Of a stretch of DNA of 64,000 nt, positions 32,690 to 44,265 are shown in pieces. The DNA is from Vandiemenella viatica (lineage: Eukaryota; Arthropoda; Insecta; Orthoptera; Morabidae). The stretch is taken from positions 16,067,687-16,131,686 of the forward strand of contig CM061919.1 in the NCBI GenBank assembly GCA_031002005.1, given 5' to 3'. Each line of letters opens with the position of its first letter. Within the stretch, counting starts at the first letter, position 1. The notes beneath the pieces are model-generated. The model saw only the letters and a program-made list of their open reading frames with translations, ran no database searches and had not been told where the DNA came from. A program made the position numbers and the translations under genes.

Positions 32690-33150
32690 CTTTCAAGATG
32701 GCATACAGAGTGGCTGCTCTTGACAAAGTTAATGTTATGATGGGAGAATCGGAGAGAAAACTAATTTCTATACTACCTATGTCTAAAAACATTATTAGTT
32801 GAAGAATCGACCACATGGCTGGAGATTTCGACGATTAATTAATACATAAAATGAAAGGCAAAGTGCTTTCTGGATAATAATATCGTTGAGAACCTTCTGT
32901 TCTGCAAAGGTATTATTGAAAGCACAGAGGCTCAAGACTTTTTTGAGGTACTTGATAGGTTTATAGCAGAAAATGATTTGGTTAGAAAAAAGTTAGTTGG
33001 TGTATTTACTGACGGTGATTGATCAATATCTGAACGCTATGGTTGATTACAGACCCTTATTAGCACACTCATGTTATGTGGACTCATTGTATCATCTATA
33101 GGGAAGCGCTCGCATCAAACTCAATGAATTTTACATTCATGCGTAGTATT
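32690..33150 (+). pseudogene. hAT transposase-derived (ZBED5/SCAND3-like) pseudogene fragment
   Basis: Translated pieces follow the order of the ZBED5/SCAND3-like hAT proteins. First comes a segment with RIDHMAGDFDD, the 'RRI..M...' region before the catalytic domain. Next comes LFCK..(9)..DFFEVLDRF, and then KLVGVFTDG, which contains the conserved catalytic-domain aspartate. The intervening part is deleted, and stops (for example just after FTDGD) and frame changes make it non-functional. It lacks the BED finger and the C-terminal dimerisation domain. A related, longer remnant lies at 61043-63005. Confidence 0.65.
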
Positions 33151-33406
33151 TTATACATAAAGATGTCACCTTCAGATTACTGAAAATACGTATCAGGATA
33201 TAGCTTTATTTCTGAATTTAACTATTTTTCAAAATAAATAAATGAGTAATTTTAACAAATCTGATACATAAGCACATATTTTTTTTCCGATAAAAGTTGG
33301 TACATATCAATCAATAAAGAATGTCATAAATTGATTTCTAAATTTTTCCAGAAGCCACTAGTTTTTTTCATCTGAATATTTTAATAGTGTTTGATTTATA
33401 TAAACC

Positions 33407-33412
<6 letters not shown>

Positions 33413-33451
<39 letters not shown>
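33413..33451. repeat. Poly(A) tract of about 39 bp
   Basis: A long homopolymer A run. It could be the tail of a retroposed sequence, but no TSD or element body was identified beside it. Confidence 0.95.
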
Positions 33452-33454
<3 letters not shown>

Positions 33455-33859
33455 GCTAGAAATTTTTATAAAATAATCTATAATTGATTTTTAACGATTT
33501 TTTGATGATTTCAGCGCTACATACAGTCTGTGAATTGAACCTTCAACGCACAGAAATAACTCGCATGTGACGGATTTTATTTAGATTTTTGGTCAAAATT
33601 ACAACGAAAGCTGTTTTAATATTATCTACAGCAATAACATCATATTTTAAACTGCATAACGATGCTAGAAGTGCATTTTCCATGCTTAATATCAAACGTT
33701 ATCAGTTTTGATAGATGAGGTTTTGCTTGTTTTAGCAACGATCCTTGTAATTCACTATTTGCGAGACGTAAATCTCGTATTTATTGGAACATGATCATTC
33801 AGCACGTTGTTTGAATGTAATTTGTATAGTTGAATGTTTTAACTGGGCCACCCAGTGAG

Positions 33860-35640
33860 GTATTACTGATTGCGTTCTACGGTATTCCATCAAACTACTG
33901 ATTTCGATATATAAAATGAGGGTCGACACCACCACATTCAAACAATGATCTCACGGAGGTTTGTAACACAATTCCCCCACTTCCCTGGTACATGTTCTAA
34001 TCATCCTCTCCAGTAAGTGAAGGATTTGGAAACCTCTTCCTGTCACCTACCCATGTACCCTGCCAAATTCAGTTTATAGCCAAATGTTATGCCAATATAT
34101 TTCCAGTTGCGATTTTCAACAAGCAAATCCTTCCCTTCCTTATAACAGCAAAGAACCTTTACTTTTTTATACGTACCTAACTCTTGTTGGCATTTATTTT
34201 TACACATGTTTGACTACCCAGCTAGTTATTTCGTTCATATCCTATTGTAACTGTGCATAGGTCTCTCCAGTTTTAATCCTATTATATAACAGTATGTCAT
34301 TTGGAACAATCTAACCTCCGACTTCAATCCATCAATACAATCATTCATTAGAACAATAAACAGCAATCGTCGCAATACACTACCCTGTGGCACTTCCATT
34401 TTCACTTCCATCTCTTTTGATACTGCATTGCCCACCCTAACTCCCTAACTCTTTGCTTTCTGTGTTTTAAGGATTATTCAACCCAGCAAGGTCGCTTTTT
34501 CTTCCACTCCAATAGTTTTTACCTTATTCGCCTCCGTTTTAAGGCTCATCCTGACGGATGCTTTGGAGAGATCCAGTGTTACACTGTCAACTTGCCGTCC
34601 CTTTTCCATTTCTTCTGCAATATCGTGATGTGGCACACTAACTGAGAGTCACATGACTGCCCTTTCCTAAATTCATATTGCTCTTTGGTACTTTTTTTGT
34701 TTTGTTTTACTTATGGCTTTACACCTCGTCGACAACGAGATCACTAGGAGGCGGGATGGGACGGGGGACAAGGAAAGGGTAGGAATTCGGCCAAGGCCTT
34801 TTTGAAGGAAGCATCCCAGCATTCGCGTGGAGTGATTTGGGGAAACCATGGAAAATCCCAATCTGGATGCACCGGACGGGGATTCGAACCGGCGTCCTCC
34901 TGAAAGCGAGGCCAGAACGTTAACCGTTCACCCACGCTGTTTTGTAAACCAGTTCTTTCTCTCACAGGTATTCCTGATATGGTTTCAGATTAACTTACCA
35001 ACCACTGATGTCAGACTAATTGGCCTGTATTTGTCTCACTACTACGGAACTTTGCCAGTCCTCTGGTAAGCAAAACAAGACTCCAGTCTAAACAATATTA
35101 CAATATAAGGTACGACATCACATCCAACTATCTTTAATGCATCTGTAACAAGATTTTCACACCAATCCATTTTACCTTCCCCCCCCCCCTCCCTTTCCCA
35201 AAAAAGGCGTTCAGGATTTATTTTCAGTTTATTAGTCTGCTTATTTGAAAAGCTCCTCCTCGAATTTTTTCTTTCCTATTTCACAATGATTTTCCCTAAT
35301 GATCTCATGCAACCTATTATATCTGCCTTTTTTTTTTAAATACACAGTAATTATTTCCCCAGCCATAACTGTATGGATATTTTCCCTTCGCCTCAGTTTT
35401 CTAAATTGCCATAAAAATTTCTAGATGCATCACTCAGTGATCCCTTGGCAACCATAATATTTTTCATAAATCCGTATTTAGTTTCCCTCTTTGCTGCTAT
35501 TAATTCCTTGTTTAGTTGTTCAAGATTTCCTTAATGCCCTGCTGTCTCTTAATTCTGTTCTCTTATTACCAACCTCTCCTCAAAAGCACAACTATTTTTG
35601 TAAACATTGTTACGTTTTTAAACACACATTTTTTGTTTTG
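33860..35640 (-). mobile_element. LINE reverse-transcriptase fragment interrupted by a SINE
   Basis: The minus-strand frame near 34235-34435 includes VPQGSVL..LLFIVLMND and SEVRLF, the hallmark block leading to the FADD catalytic motif of non-LTR reverse transcriptases. The FADD itself is disrupted. Sequence to about 35640 (upstream in the element) and down to 33860 follows the order seen in the second copy at 40270-41370. Examples of that parallel are the AATGATCTCA..G..G and AACAAGTGAAGGATTT..GAAAC phrases. A minus-oriented SINE (34690-34945) splits it. Multiple stops make it dead. No endonuclease domain is recognisable. Confidence 0.7.
34690..34945 (-). mobile_element. tRNA-derived SINE inside a LINE copy
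   Basis: The minus-strand copy begins CAGCGTGGGTGAACGGTTAACG, has B box GGTTCGAATCCCC, then TTTTCCATGGTTTCCCC. It ends with the GTCGACGAGGTGTAAAGC type of tail rather than the GTCTCTAAAGAC type. Confidence 0.85.
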
Positions 35641-35786
35641 TTTTTAATATAACTGCTTATTCACAAATACTAACTACTATAAGATTGACTATTGGCAATC
35701 TGTTTCCTGAATCGATTTCAGCTGTTTCAGTGTTTGGGTGGTGTATTTGATTGTGAAATTATTTTTAACGTCATCGGTAATGTCTG

Positions 35787-36042
35787 CGGTTAGCGTTCTC
35801 GCCTCGCATTCGGGAGGACGACGGTTCGAATCCCCGTCCGGGCATCCAGATTCGGGTTTTCCATGGTTTCCCCAAATCACTGCAGGCAAATGCCGGGATG
35901 CTTCCTTCAAAAGGCCATGGCCGAATTCCTTCCCATTCCTTGCCCCCATCCTTACCCCCCATCCTATCCCGTCTCTAAAGACGTCGATGTTAAAAAGAGA
36001 CGTAAAGCAGTTACAAAAAAAAAAAAAAAAAAAAAGAAAAAA
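35787..36042 (+). mobile_element. tRNA-derived SINE, 5'-truncated, with perfect TSD
   Basis: Flanked by the perfect 10-bp duplication GTAATGTCTG (35777-35786 and 36043-36052). The copy starts at CGGTTAGCG, missing about the first 18 bp of the head. It has B box GGTTCGAATCCCC, the central CCATGGTTTCCCCAAATCAC, and the tail GTCTCTAAAGAC..AAAGAGACGTAAAGCAGTTA plus poly(A). The intact TSD implies recent insertion. Confidence 0.92.
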
Positions 36043-36080
36043 GTAATGTCTGGGTGGGGAAATATACGCACTGCGATTGC

Positions 36081-36325
36081 ACCGAGCATGGTGGGTGAAT
36101 GGTTAACGCTCTGGCCTCGCATTCGGGATGACGCGGGATCGGATCCCCGTTCGGGCATCCAGATTTGGGTTTTCCATGGTTTCGCCGAATCACTCCTGGC
36201 GAATACCGGGATGCTTCCTTCAAAAATGCCATGGCCGAATTCCTTCCCGTTCCTTGTCCCCACTCCCATCTCGACTCAAATGACCTTAGCCGTCGACGAG
36301 GCGTAAAGCAACAAGTAAATAAAAA
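36081..36325 (+). mobile_element. tRNA-derived SINE, second tail type
   Basis: Head ACCGAGCATGGTGGGTGAATGG, A box and a B box with one change (GGATCGGATCCCC). The central part is conserved, and the tail is TGACCTTAGCCGTCGACGAGGCGTAAAGC. It is flanked by ACTGCGATTG (36070-36079) and ACTGTGATTG (36326-36335), an imperfect TSD. It lies only about 30 bp downstream of the previous SINE. Confidence 0.88.
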
Positions 36326-36969
36326 ACTGTGATTGTTACTTTTTAGTATTTATACACCAGTTTGTAATTGAGTGAGTTGATGCTTTTGTTAAAGTTCGGC
36401 AAATGTAGAACAAATGATGCACCAGAGTGCCCTCATTTTGTTTTTGTGTGAATGATAATATTTTCACGTGTGTTTTTGCTTTATTGTTTTTAAGCTGTGT
36501 TTTTAGCTGACAAAATATAGCTGATGCGTTGACGGTCAGTTAACACACACTGAACGTCATATCAAAAACAAATTTAAATATTCCGTAATTGTATTGGTGT
36601 CTTCATCTAACACTACCAGAAGATTGTGTAATTAATTAATCAGTCTTATCGCGGAACCCACCATGTGAAACCATTCGGAATTTAGGGCATACACTGATTT
36701 ATGAAAATTTGCAGATTTTTCCCGGTCGCTAAGTCGTTTAACCTTCCACTAAAGTATGTTGTGTATTTTCTTGAACCTCTCAATAACAGGTGACTTCACA
36801 AATAACAACAGAGACGATAAACTTCTATTTCGTAGAAACACTTCAAAAAAACATATATAAACTTTACATCATACTTCTTTCCAAAGATTAAAGCACATTA
36901 CTTTAAATCTAGAACTGTTGCGAGCGAGATTGCCCTGCTGCGATTTTTGGAATCGTACTTCAGAATCTT

Positions 36970-37290
36970 AGAATGTTTTGTGCAGAGTTGGATCTAGGTG
37001 GAGGGGTCAAAGCGGGGTTCTTGCCCCGTGCGGCAACTCCAGGGGGGGGGGCGGAAAAATCGTGTTTGAAGAGCAGCAATTTATGTCGCCGCGACATTTT
37101 CTTTCAAAAGGGGGGGGTGGAGGGCAAATTAATGTTCGTAGGGACAGCAATCTCACAGATTTTGCAGCGGCTCGGAAAATTCCCAGATGCCACTCTGTTC
37201 TGGATAACATTAAAAGCGCCGCCAGACACTTCTTGAGTTCTAATAGTTATGTTAACAACACAAATCGTAAAAAAAAAAAAAAAAAAATTA
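36970..37290. other. GC-rich patch with overlapping open frames
   Basis: GTTGGATCTAGGTGGAGGGG... with long G runs produces open frames on both strands (for example 36973-37236 and 36978-37334). The wording resembles ends of GC-rich DNA transposons, but no matching inverted end or TSD was found. It ends in an A run at about 37268-37287. Confidence 0.35.
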
Positions 37291-37639
37291 AACCTCATTC
37301 AGAATTACTTGGAATCATAAGAAAACACTCTTAAATCGTAGTATTTACAATCATTTAACAGCATACTTACCACATTAAACTCAAAATGGTATACTTTACA
37401 CAGTATGTGCGAGTACAATTCTTTTGATTAATATTTTAAACACTCTTCTGATTGAATACAATTGCAACAGTAAATCAGTTGATTTAAACCATTTTCATTC
37501 ATCAACATACCACTCATTTTGAATGTAACTACACAAATTTGCAATTCATCAAATCGCTTTTTAATTGTAACGATATAAATTAGTGGGAACAGGGTCCTGG
37601 GGCTATAACAGCAGGAAAATGGGAGCTGGGGGCTTTCGG

Positions 37640-37880
37640 TGTGTCCTAAATCAACGAACACAAACAGGTATCTGCATACCGCATCAGATCACCACTCCGA
37701 GCTTCAATATTATGGACGAAAACTATGAGAGTGTGTGACCAGGAAAGTTTGCCCAAGGAGCTGAAGATACTACAACACACGTTCACGTCTAATGTGGAAT
37801 ATGCAGGGGAAAAAACCCATCTGGACGTACTAGAAGGAGATATTAAGGACTATTTTCAGAGCAGAGAGGTCAGATTTGTT
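37640..37880 (+). mobile_element. Penelope-like element coding fragment
   Basis: From 37645 the plus frame reads a stretch ending TNTNRYLHTASDHH, the conserved (Y)RKPTxTNRYLHxxSxHHP region after the reverse transcriptase core of Penelope-like elements. After a frame change it continues with KTMRVCDQESLPKELKILQH, matching the linker (R.R.IC....L..EL..L...F..NGY) before the GIY-YIG domain. The GIY-YIG nuclease itself is not seen. The fragment is short and degenerate. Confidence 0.6.
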
Positions 37881-38974
37881 CTTGGGCTATAGGAGGTGTC
37901 TAGGTATCAACTGGTTAGATGACAGTGTATCTGAGAACCTTTACGGAGGCACTGATTCAAGAATAAGTAAGATCTCCGTTAAGATTACGAGAGCCACGGC
38001 GCTCCTGTCTTGTAAGGACTAAAAAAGGAGGAGGTAGCTGTGTGAAACCGCCGACAGTAGTCAGTCCGGGTCGGTCCACTGGTTCGGGCGTGGCCAGCAG
38101 GGTCGACCTTGAACCAACGGGAAGACAAGGCCGAGTGATCACCTTGGGTGGGGCAAGGCGAGACGTCCAGAGCGCTCACTGTCAACGTCACATCGCGGTG
38201 CGCCTACCTGGACGCGGTTTCGTAAGCGAACTACTGAGGGTCGCTGAAGGGCAGTAACCACGTTGGCATCTCGAGCACAGGTTAGCCGGTTCATTCCTGT
38301 CTCGGAAGTTTTCATCCCCTGCTACTGAACAGCAGAATAGGAGAGGAGGAAGTATAAAATTTCTAAGAGCCTGATTGTATACCAAATGACCATGTCACAA
38401 AGCTAGGCTGTCGATACAATGTTCACATTGAAGACATTCGACACTATTTATGTTCATTCATCCGATGGAGTCATTAAGCCTTAAGTGCAGGAATTTGTTT
38501 TAACATTCTCTCTTATTCAGTCCTGAGATTAAGTACGATCGACACAATACAGTCAACTCCATGTCTTCTATATTTTTATATCGATACCAAACCCGTGGGG
38601 AAAAGAAAGCTGTTATCTTAACGTCAACATCATTGGTTCGTTGGCTTACTGCAGCTGCAGCGGACTCTACATCCTGCCTTATGGACGAATTCCTGCAACT
38701 TAGAATAGTGCTGCAATTTCCAGCTATCGGTTTACGAAAGGGAAAAACTTCCCAGAGCGAATAGTTGACTATAAACCTTCATATGATACCAGCTATTACG
38801 CTTCATCGTCGAAGGGAAAATACAAAGAAAACTATCCCCTGGCCTAGCTGATGAAACAAGTCTTGGCTGCAAGAAAACTTTGTGTGATTCGACTGCACAT
38901 TTCTTTAGATATTTTCTGTTCTGCTTCTTGAGAAACAACGCTGGCTCTATGAATCATCATGAGATAGTGTCTTA

Positions 38975-39209
38975 CCGAGCGTGGTGGTGTAACGGATAGC
39001 GTTCTGGCCACGCATTTGAGAGGACGGCGGTTCGAATCCCCGTCCAGGCATTCAGATTTGGGTTTTCCATGGTTTCCCAAACCTCTCCAGGCAAATGCCG
39101 GGATGCTTCCTTCAAAAGGCCATGGCCGAATTCCTTCCCATTCCTTGCCCCCATCCTTTACCGTCTCTAAAGACCTCGCTGTTAAGAGACGAAAAGCAGT
39201 TAAAAAAAA
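38975..39209 (+). mobile_element. tRNA-derived SINE, full length
   Basis: Starts CCGAGCGTGGTGGTGTAACGG (A box included), B box GGTTCGAATCCCC, and tail GTCTCTAAAGACCTCGCTGT..AAGAGACGAAAAGCAGTTA(n). It is flanked by 14-bp duplications with two mismatches, GAGATAGTGTCTTA (38961-38974) and GAAATAGTATCTTA (39210-39223). Confidence 0.92.
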
Positions 39210-39223
39210 GAAATAGTATCTTA

Positions 39224-40270
39224 AGAAGACTATATACGTATATCATTATTGAAAAATGTGTTTCTTTTTTACTTATAACTTCAATTATCTCAAGCACTAT
39301 TACTTTAAACAGAGATAAATGATTTTTAATGGATATTTATTATATGTTTCGTCAAGTTTGACAAAGATGTTTTATTTAGATTTATACTTGCTATATTAAA
39401 GAGTTATGTAAGTGGAATGATTAGAATTCAAACTCTGTTACATCAATCTGTCTCACTTTTCATTTAGACAAAATAAGCCACAAATTTCTCTTCCCATCAA
39501 TAACTTTCAATATGTCATATTCAGTGTGTCTATCAAGTACACCTGTGCTGCTTACTAAGTGCTGAAGCATTTTCCTATTTCCAGCATCCGTTACAAAGGT
39601 GGCTGTTTGGCTCAGAGCACTTAATGAATTAATTTCACAGTAATTTGCCTGAATCTTGAAATTACAACTGTAGTTTTTCTTGCATAGTAGTTCTATCGGA
39701 AAGGGTAGGCCCATCTACGATATACTGCCGTGGCACGGCGTAAGTTTTGCAAAGCCACTGATGTGCTTGTCTCTGATCACCGCCACTCAGCCAAATAAAC
39801 AGAACCTTATTTTGACATGTATGAATATTATTACTGTAAATTGAGAATCCATTTCAACCTAACCTATAGTAAAATAAAGTAATGGTCTACTCGCGTAGTC
39901 ATTGAATGTATTCTAATACTTAACCTGAAAATATGTGTTAGTATCATCATGCTGCTTTTGTTGGATATCAGGAGTTACCAACATCTTAACAGTGACTCTG
40001 TTCTTCAGTTACGAGTAACTGATGTAAATGTAATTCAAACAAATATATTTCACAATTTTTTATTCACTTTTTGTACTGCAAGCCAAACATTTGGGTTTAA
40101 TTTTCTGTGAAAATGACAATTTCTGTGTTTTACTCCACAGAAACACCTACTGTTTCTAGGAAACGAATCAAAATATACATTATATATTCTTAAAAGATTA
40201 TTTCTTTTTACATATTCAGTTACTTTGTTTACGAATTTAAATCGTAAGTTTACTTCCCTTTATAATATCC
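39224..40270. other. Unassigned sequence
   Basis: No recognised gene or repeat. A minus frame of 84 codons (39460-39714) shows no known motif. Confidence 0.35.
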
Positions 40271-41370
40271 ATTTCGTTTGGTAACTGTCTGACACTCCTT
40301 TACCAACAAAGAAATTTTTCCCACACCCTTGTGCCCGAAATCGAATGCCAGCTTGTTATAGGTCATCATTTTCATTTCATACACCTGTCTTAATTCTTCT
40401 ATCAATAGCATTCATAGCCTCATCATTAATATACGCCTTTTACAATCTCACCACTCTCTCCGCCCACCTCTTGTATTCCAATAAATCCCATTTCAGCTCC
40501 TTTATCATATCAATTACTGATTCTGTTCTGCAGTAATTTACATATACAAATCTAGCAGCTCTTATTTTGCACCCTCTCAAAATACTGTATTTGACACCCA
40601 AAATATGGATGCCATACCACACCACCACATTCAAGCAATGGTCTGACCACTGTTTTGTAACCAAATTCCCTTACTTCTCTGGTAAATTCCCTCATCACTC
40701 TCAACAACAAGTGAAGGATTTTGAAACTTTCTCCTACTGCCTGTCAAATGTGCCTTGGCCAGTTGAGTTTATTATCAAATGTTATGCCCGGGTATTTACA
40801 TTTCAAGTATTAAGCTCACTTTTCTTTGCATATATCTTCATCCCACGTTAACCTATCCAACTAGATATCCTGAACAGATCACCCTGCAGCTGTTCACAGT
40901 CTTTTCCAGTTTTGATCCTATTATGTGTTATTATGTCAAACAATTGAACTTCTGACGTTGAATCAACACAATCATTTTTTTTTAGATAAATGGATATCAA
41001 TTGTCCCAATACACTACTCTGTTTCACTACCATTTTTTGTCACTGTATTTCGTACTCTAACCTTTTGCTTCCTACCTTTTAATAATTCTTTTATCCAATA
41101 AATGACTTTTCCATCCATTCCAATAATTTGTCCATATTTAGCACCATTTTTATTTTTTGTCAGAAGCCTTTGGAAGATCTAGTGCCAGAGTATCAATTTG
41201 ACCGCCATTGTCGATTTCATCAGAAATATTATACATGTGACCTACTAATTGAGATTTGTGTGAATATCTTGCCTAAAGCCATGTTTTTTTTACTAGAAAC
41301 ACACTGTGGTTAGTCATAGACATTTCTGATGCGGTTGCTTATCAGTCTCTCCATTAATTTACCAACCACT
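40270..41370 (-). mobile_element. LINE reverse-transcriptase C-terminal fragment
   Basis: The minus strand at 40848-41033 reads a degraded P(Q)GSVLG...I block, then SEVQLF and a stretch ending NRIKTGKDCEQLQGDLFRIS, typical of the sequence after the FADD site in non-LTR reverse transcriptases. Further on (40440-40664) come LGVKYSILRG, ARFVYVNYCRTES, LKWDLLEYKRWAE and YKAYI (C-terminal region). The catalytic ADD is lost. Frames are broken at several places, so this is a pseudogene. The 5' half of the element is missing. Confidence 0.75.
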
Positions 41371-42458
41371 GTTGGTAAACCGCAATGCTATCGTAAACGG
41401 TCAATGGAACAATGTGGAAATTCAGCTCAAGCTTACAAATTTCTAAACATTATGAAGAGGAAATTGTAGGAAAACAATTTTAGAACTATAATAAATCAAT
41501 AAATAAAAATAATAGCTATTATTTCTGTTTTATGTCTTCAAATAAATATTTTGTAATTTATATGTTTTTATTATTATTATTGTTATTCGTTTTCCAACCA
41601 CATAGTTTGTTGCAAATAAAATTCCCGTTTTTAAAACTCAAACTTTTATTTTAGAAAACTGAAACTTAAAAAAAAATATGGAAATAGTTTAAGTGACTAT
41701 AATGCACTTCTAGTGACACAATACTATAGCATTAATCCCGTTTTTGGAAAAATGTTTGGAAAGAGAATCAGTAGTCACAGAATGCATCTTTTACTGTTCA
41801 TCCTTCTTGTAAACATAATGTCGATCAAAAATACGTGCAAACGTTGAAGAAACCGTAAGTAATCCGTAAGTGTAAGATCCCAAGAGTATAGCGAATGCCG
41901 AGAATAGGGGAATATTAATTTTCTTTCAGTGAAGGTTTGGTTACTCCATATGTTTTTTCGGAGAACATGCGTATCCAATTACCGTTCAGAAAGTCAGGAT
42001 CCATTTTCCATCACAAATCCAAATTCTGTAAATGGTTCCATCACTTTTTATACTAACGACTGCTGATTTCCAAGCACCCTATATTATCCCTTTAAGTTTA
42101 TGAAGAATGATGAATCTATTTGTTAATGAAGTGAGGGTGCGGCGCTGTCGATTTTTAATCATATTTACTATCTCATTTTAAATGTCATCATTAATGACCG
42201 CTCACAAATTATCAGGATGTTTATCTCCAGGACGAAACCTTAGAAACCAGTACTACGCTGTTCCTTCACTTCTTGCACTTATGTTGAATGCACCATTGAT
42301 GTTACTCGTTGCTTACGTAGTGCTGTGACGAAATTTCAGAGCTCTACCTATATGATTCGTTGTATAACAAATCAGGTTAGAATCAAAGTGTTCCTCTTTT
42401 TAACGGACTACAAAAAAGGAAGAGGTTCTCAATTCTTCTGTATTTTTTTTGTATGTAT
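41371..42458. other. Unassigned; left flank of the LTR element
   Basis: No gene is recognised. The last 80 bp contain TTTTTAACGGACTACAAAAA and GAAGAGGTTCTCAATTCTTC, and the TTTTTTTTGTAT that ends at the LTR joins logically to GTATGTTCAGCGATATCT at 48921. This reveals the pre-insertion sequence. Confidence 0.5.
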
Positions 42459-43463
42459 TGTAATGATCCGCGAGAGACAGAGGTGCGCGTGTTTCTTTTC
42501 TCGTCTGGTGTGTGTCGGTCCCCGGTCCCAGGGGAGGTTCTGCTGCTGTTTGGGGAACGCCAGCCTCTGAGTGTTTCCATTAAATGTGACTTATGGCATA
42601 ACAGCCTCGTGACAAGGCCTGCGACTCAAGATGGAGTGGGAGCCTGGGCTGTTTTAGTAAATAAACAAAATAAGAAGTAAATCTGTATCCTAGAACGAAG
42701 GGTAAGGGGAAGCCAGGAGTACAGCCAATAGGAACAATTTGTATTTTTATTACAAAAAAAGGGTGGTTTTGTTGCATGTTTCCGAGCCAACCAGCGGAAA
42801 AAGCTTCCCTACAAAGACAGTGATTGGCAGACGTCATGAAGAGGGGGCGGAAAACGACGCTTCTTGGAGGCAGCGCGAGAAGACATGGGGACTTGTTGAC
42901 TACCGACGGAGAGGTGTGGATGGACCGAACAGCTGACTACTGGGGACAGCAAGGAGGCAGCCGGCCGTGAGGGAGAGCTGGTCAACCCACCGACTTCACA
43001 ACGTAGATTCGCCGGCACGGTAACCACCATTCGGAAAAAGGAACTTTTGCATCATCGTCGTTTTTTTACCCTAGTTATCGCCCCGAGACAGACTCTCTTG
43101 CTCCACCGATAAAGTTATGTACCCTTGTGTTGCAGAAAGAAAATTAATCTTTGTAAAATCTTGTCAAGCAAACAATTAAAGTAAATCGTAAAGTCAGATT
43201 GTGAACCTTGTTTTCAATAGATCCCATCCAATCACGTAATGTGTCATTTGAGTTTATTAATAATTCTATTTGTCCAATAATTCATGTTTAAGTAACAATA
43301 CTTTGAGATCTGGATGTCGCTTCCCTCAGAATAGGGTACACTCCAATCTCTGGCGCCCACCTGATTTTTTTTTAAATCTTAATATTATTTGGAAATTAAT
43401 AACTGGTAGTGAACGGCCACAGTAAGGTCGAGAAGTCGCTTTCCTAACATAGGGAACACTTCA
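42459..43463 (+). repeat. 5' LTR
   Basis: Begins TGTAATGATCCGCGAGAGAC and ends AGGGAACACTTCA. A GTAAATAAACAAAATAA stretch (about 42656-42672) and other A/T signals could serve polyadenylation. The open frames inside are LTR sequence and recur in the 3' copy. A GC-rich first third and a MITE-like CCAATAGG box (about 42725) are seen but not assigned a function. Confidence 0.93.
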
Positions 43464-43468
43464 AATTA

Positions 43469-43488
43469 TGACGCCCAGAACGTGGGGC
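43469..43488 (+). promoter_or_regulatory. Primer binding site (tRNA-Lys-like)
   Basis: TGACGCCCAGAACGTGGGGC lies 5 bp after the LTR. It resembles the complement of an insect tRNA-Lys 3' end (CGCCCA..ACGTGGG) but with a mismatch in the initial TGG and an extra GA, so the tRNA assignment is tentative. Confidence 0.55.
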
Positions 43489-44265
43489 TAACGAAAAAAA
43501 AATAAAATAAACGGGTGGATGCAAAAGTTTCAATTCCATTATTATCATAACATTATTTTTTATTTCAGTGCAGTGCCGAACCAGATGGAGATTTTTTTTA
43601 AATAATCATATGATCTATGTTAAACATACAGGTCTTGTTATGTCATATGAACTTTGTTTTATTTAGTTTTGGATGCAGGCGAAAGCAGGATGGAGAATAT
43701 TATATGTTTGATGTTTTGTTGATTTTTTTTAGTCAATGTTCAAAGAGTTTTGAGTTGGCATAGGACTGAAATTTGGTGTGATGGTTTTTTTTTTGTTCGC
43801 CTTTGTGTTGTCCTGATTTGTTGTGTGATGGTCTCTCATTTTGTGTTGTCATTATTGTGGAATAGTTTTTGGAAAGTTATGGTGAAACAACTTCCAAGGT
43901 TCATGTCTGATGGTAAGAATTTTCATCTTACCGGCGTTGAAAAATTCTGTGTTGGAGTATAGAATAACTGTTTGACTATGCTGAGATTTGTATGAGTTTT
44001 TTTTTGCTTTAATTATATTTGTGCGGTCAAAATCTGTATGCATTTAGGTAATCGGGGAGTTTTTTTTTTTTTTTGTTTTTTTTTTGGTGTGTTTTACTGA
44101 TTTTCCGGGTTAAATTCGCGGTGTGTTTGCATTGATTAAAATGTTAATGGTTGTAATTGTGGTTTACGGAGAGGTTTAATATAATGTCTTCTGTAAAAAA
44201 ATTTATAAATCAGTGAGCGGGATTCGAAAATTGGTAACGCGATCGTAGGCTAATGAATTAAGTGA

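Noticed and set aside
36970..37240. GC-rich stretch resembling a hAT or other DNA transposon end
   Set aside because: I found no inverted partner end and no flanking duplication, so no element could be defined.
42383..43030. Several 65-85 codon frames near the LTR element
   Set aside because: All lie in or across the LTR, and the ones inside recur in the 3' LTR; they are repeat translations.
43720..44100. Possible gene in the 5' leader of the LTR element (70-codon frame at 43750)
   Set aside because: T-rich, hydrophobic by composition only, and placed in the untranslated leader before gag.
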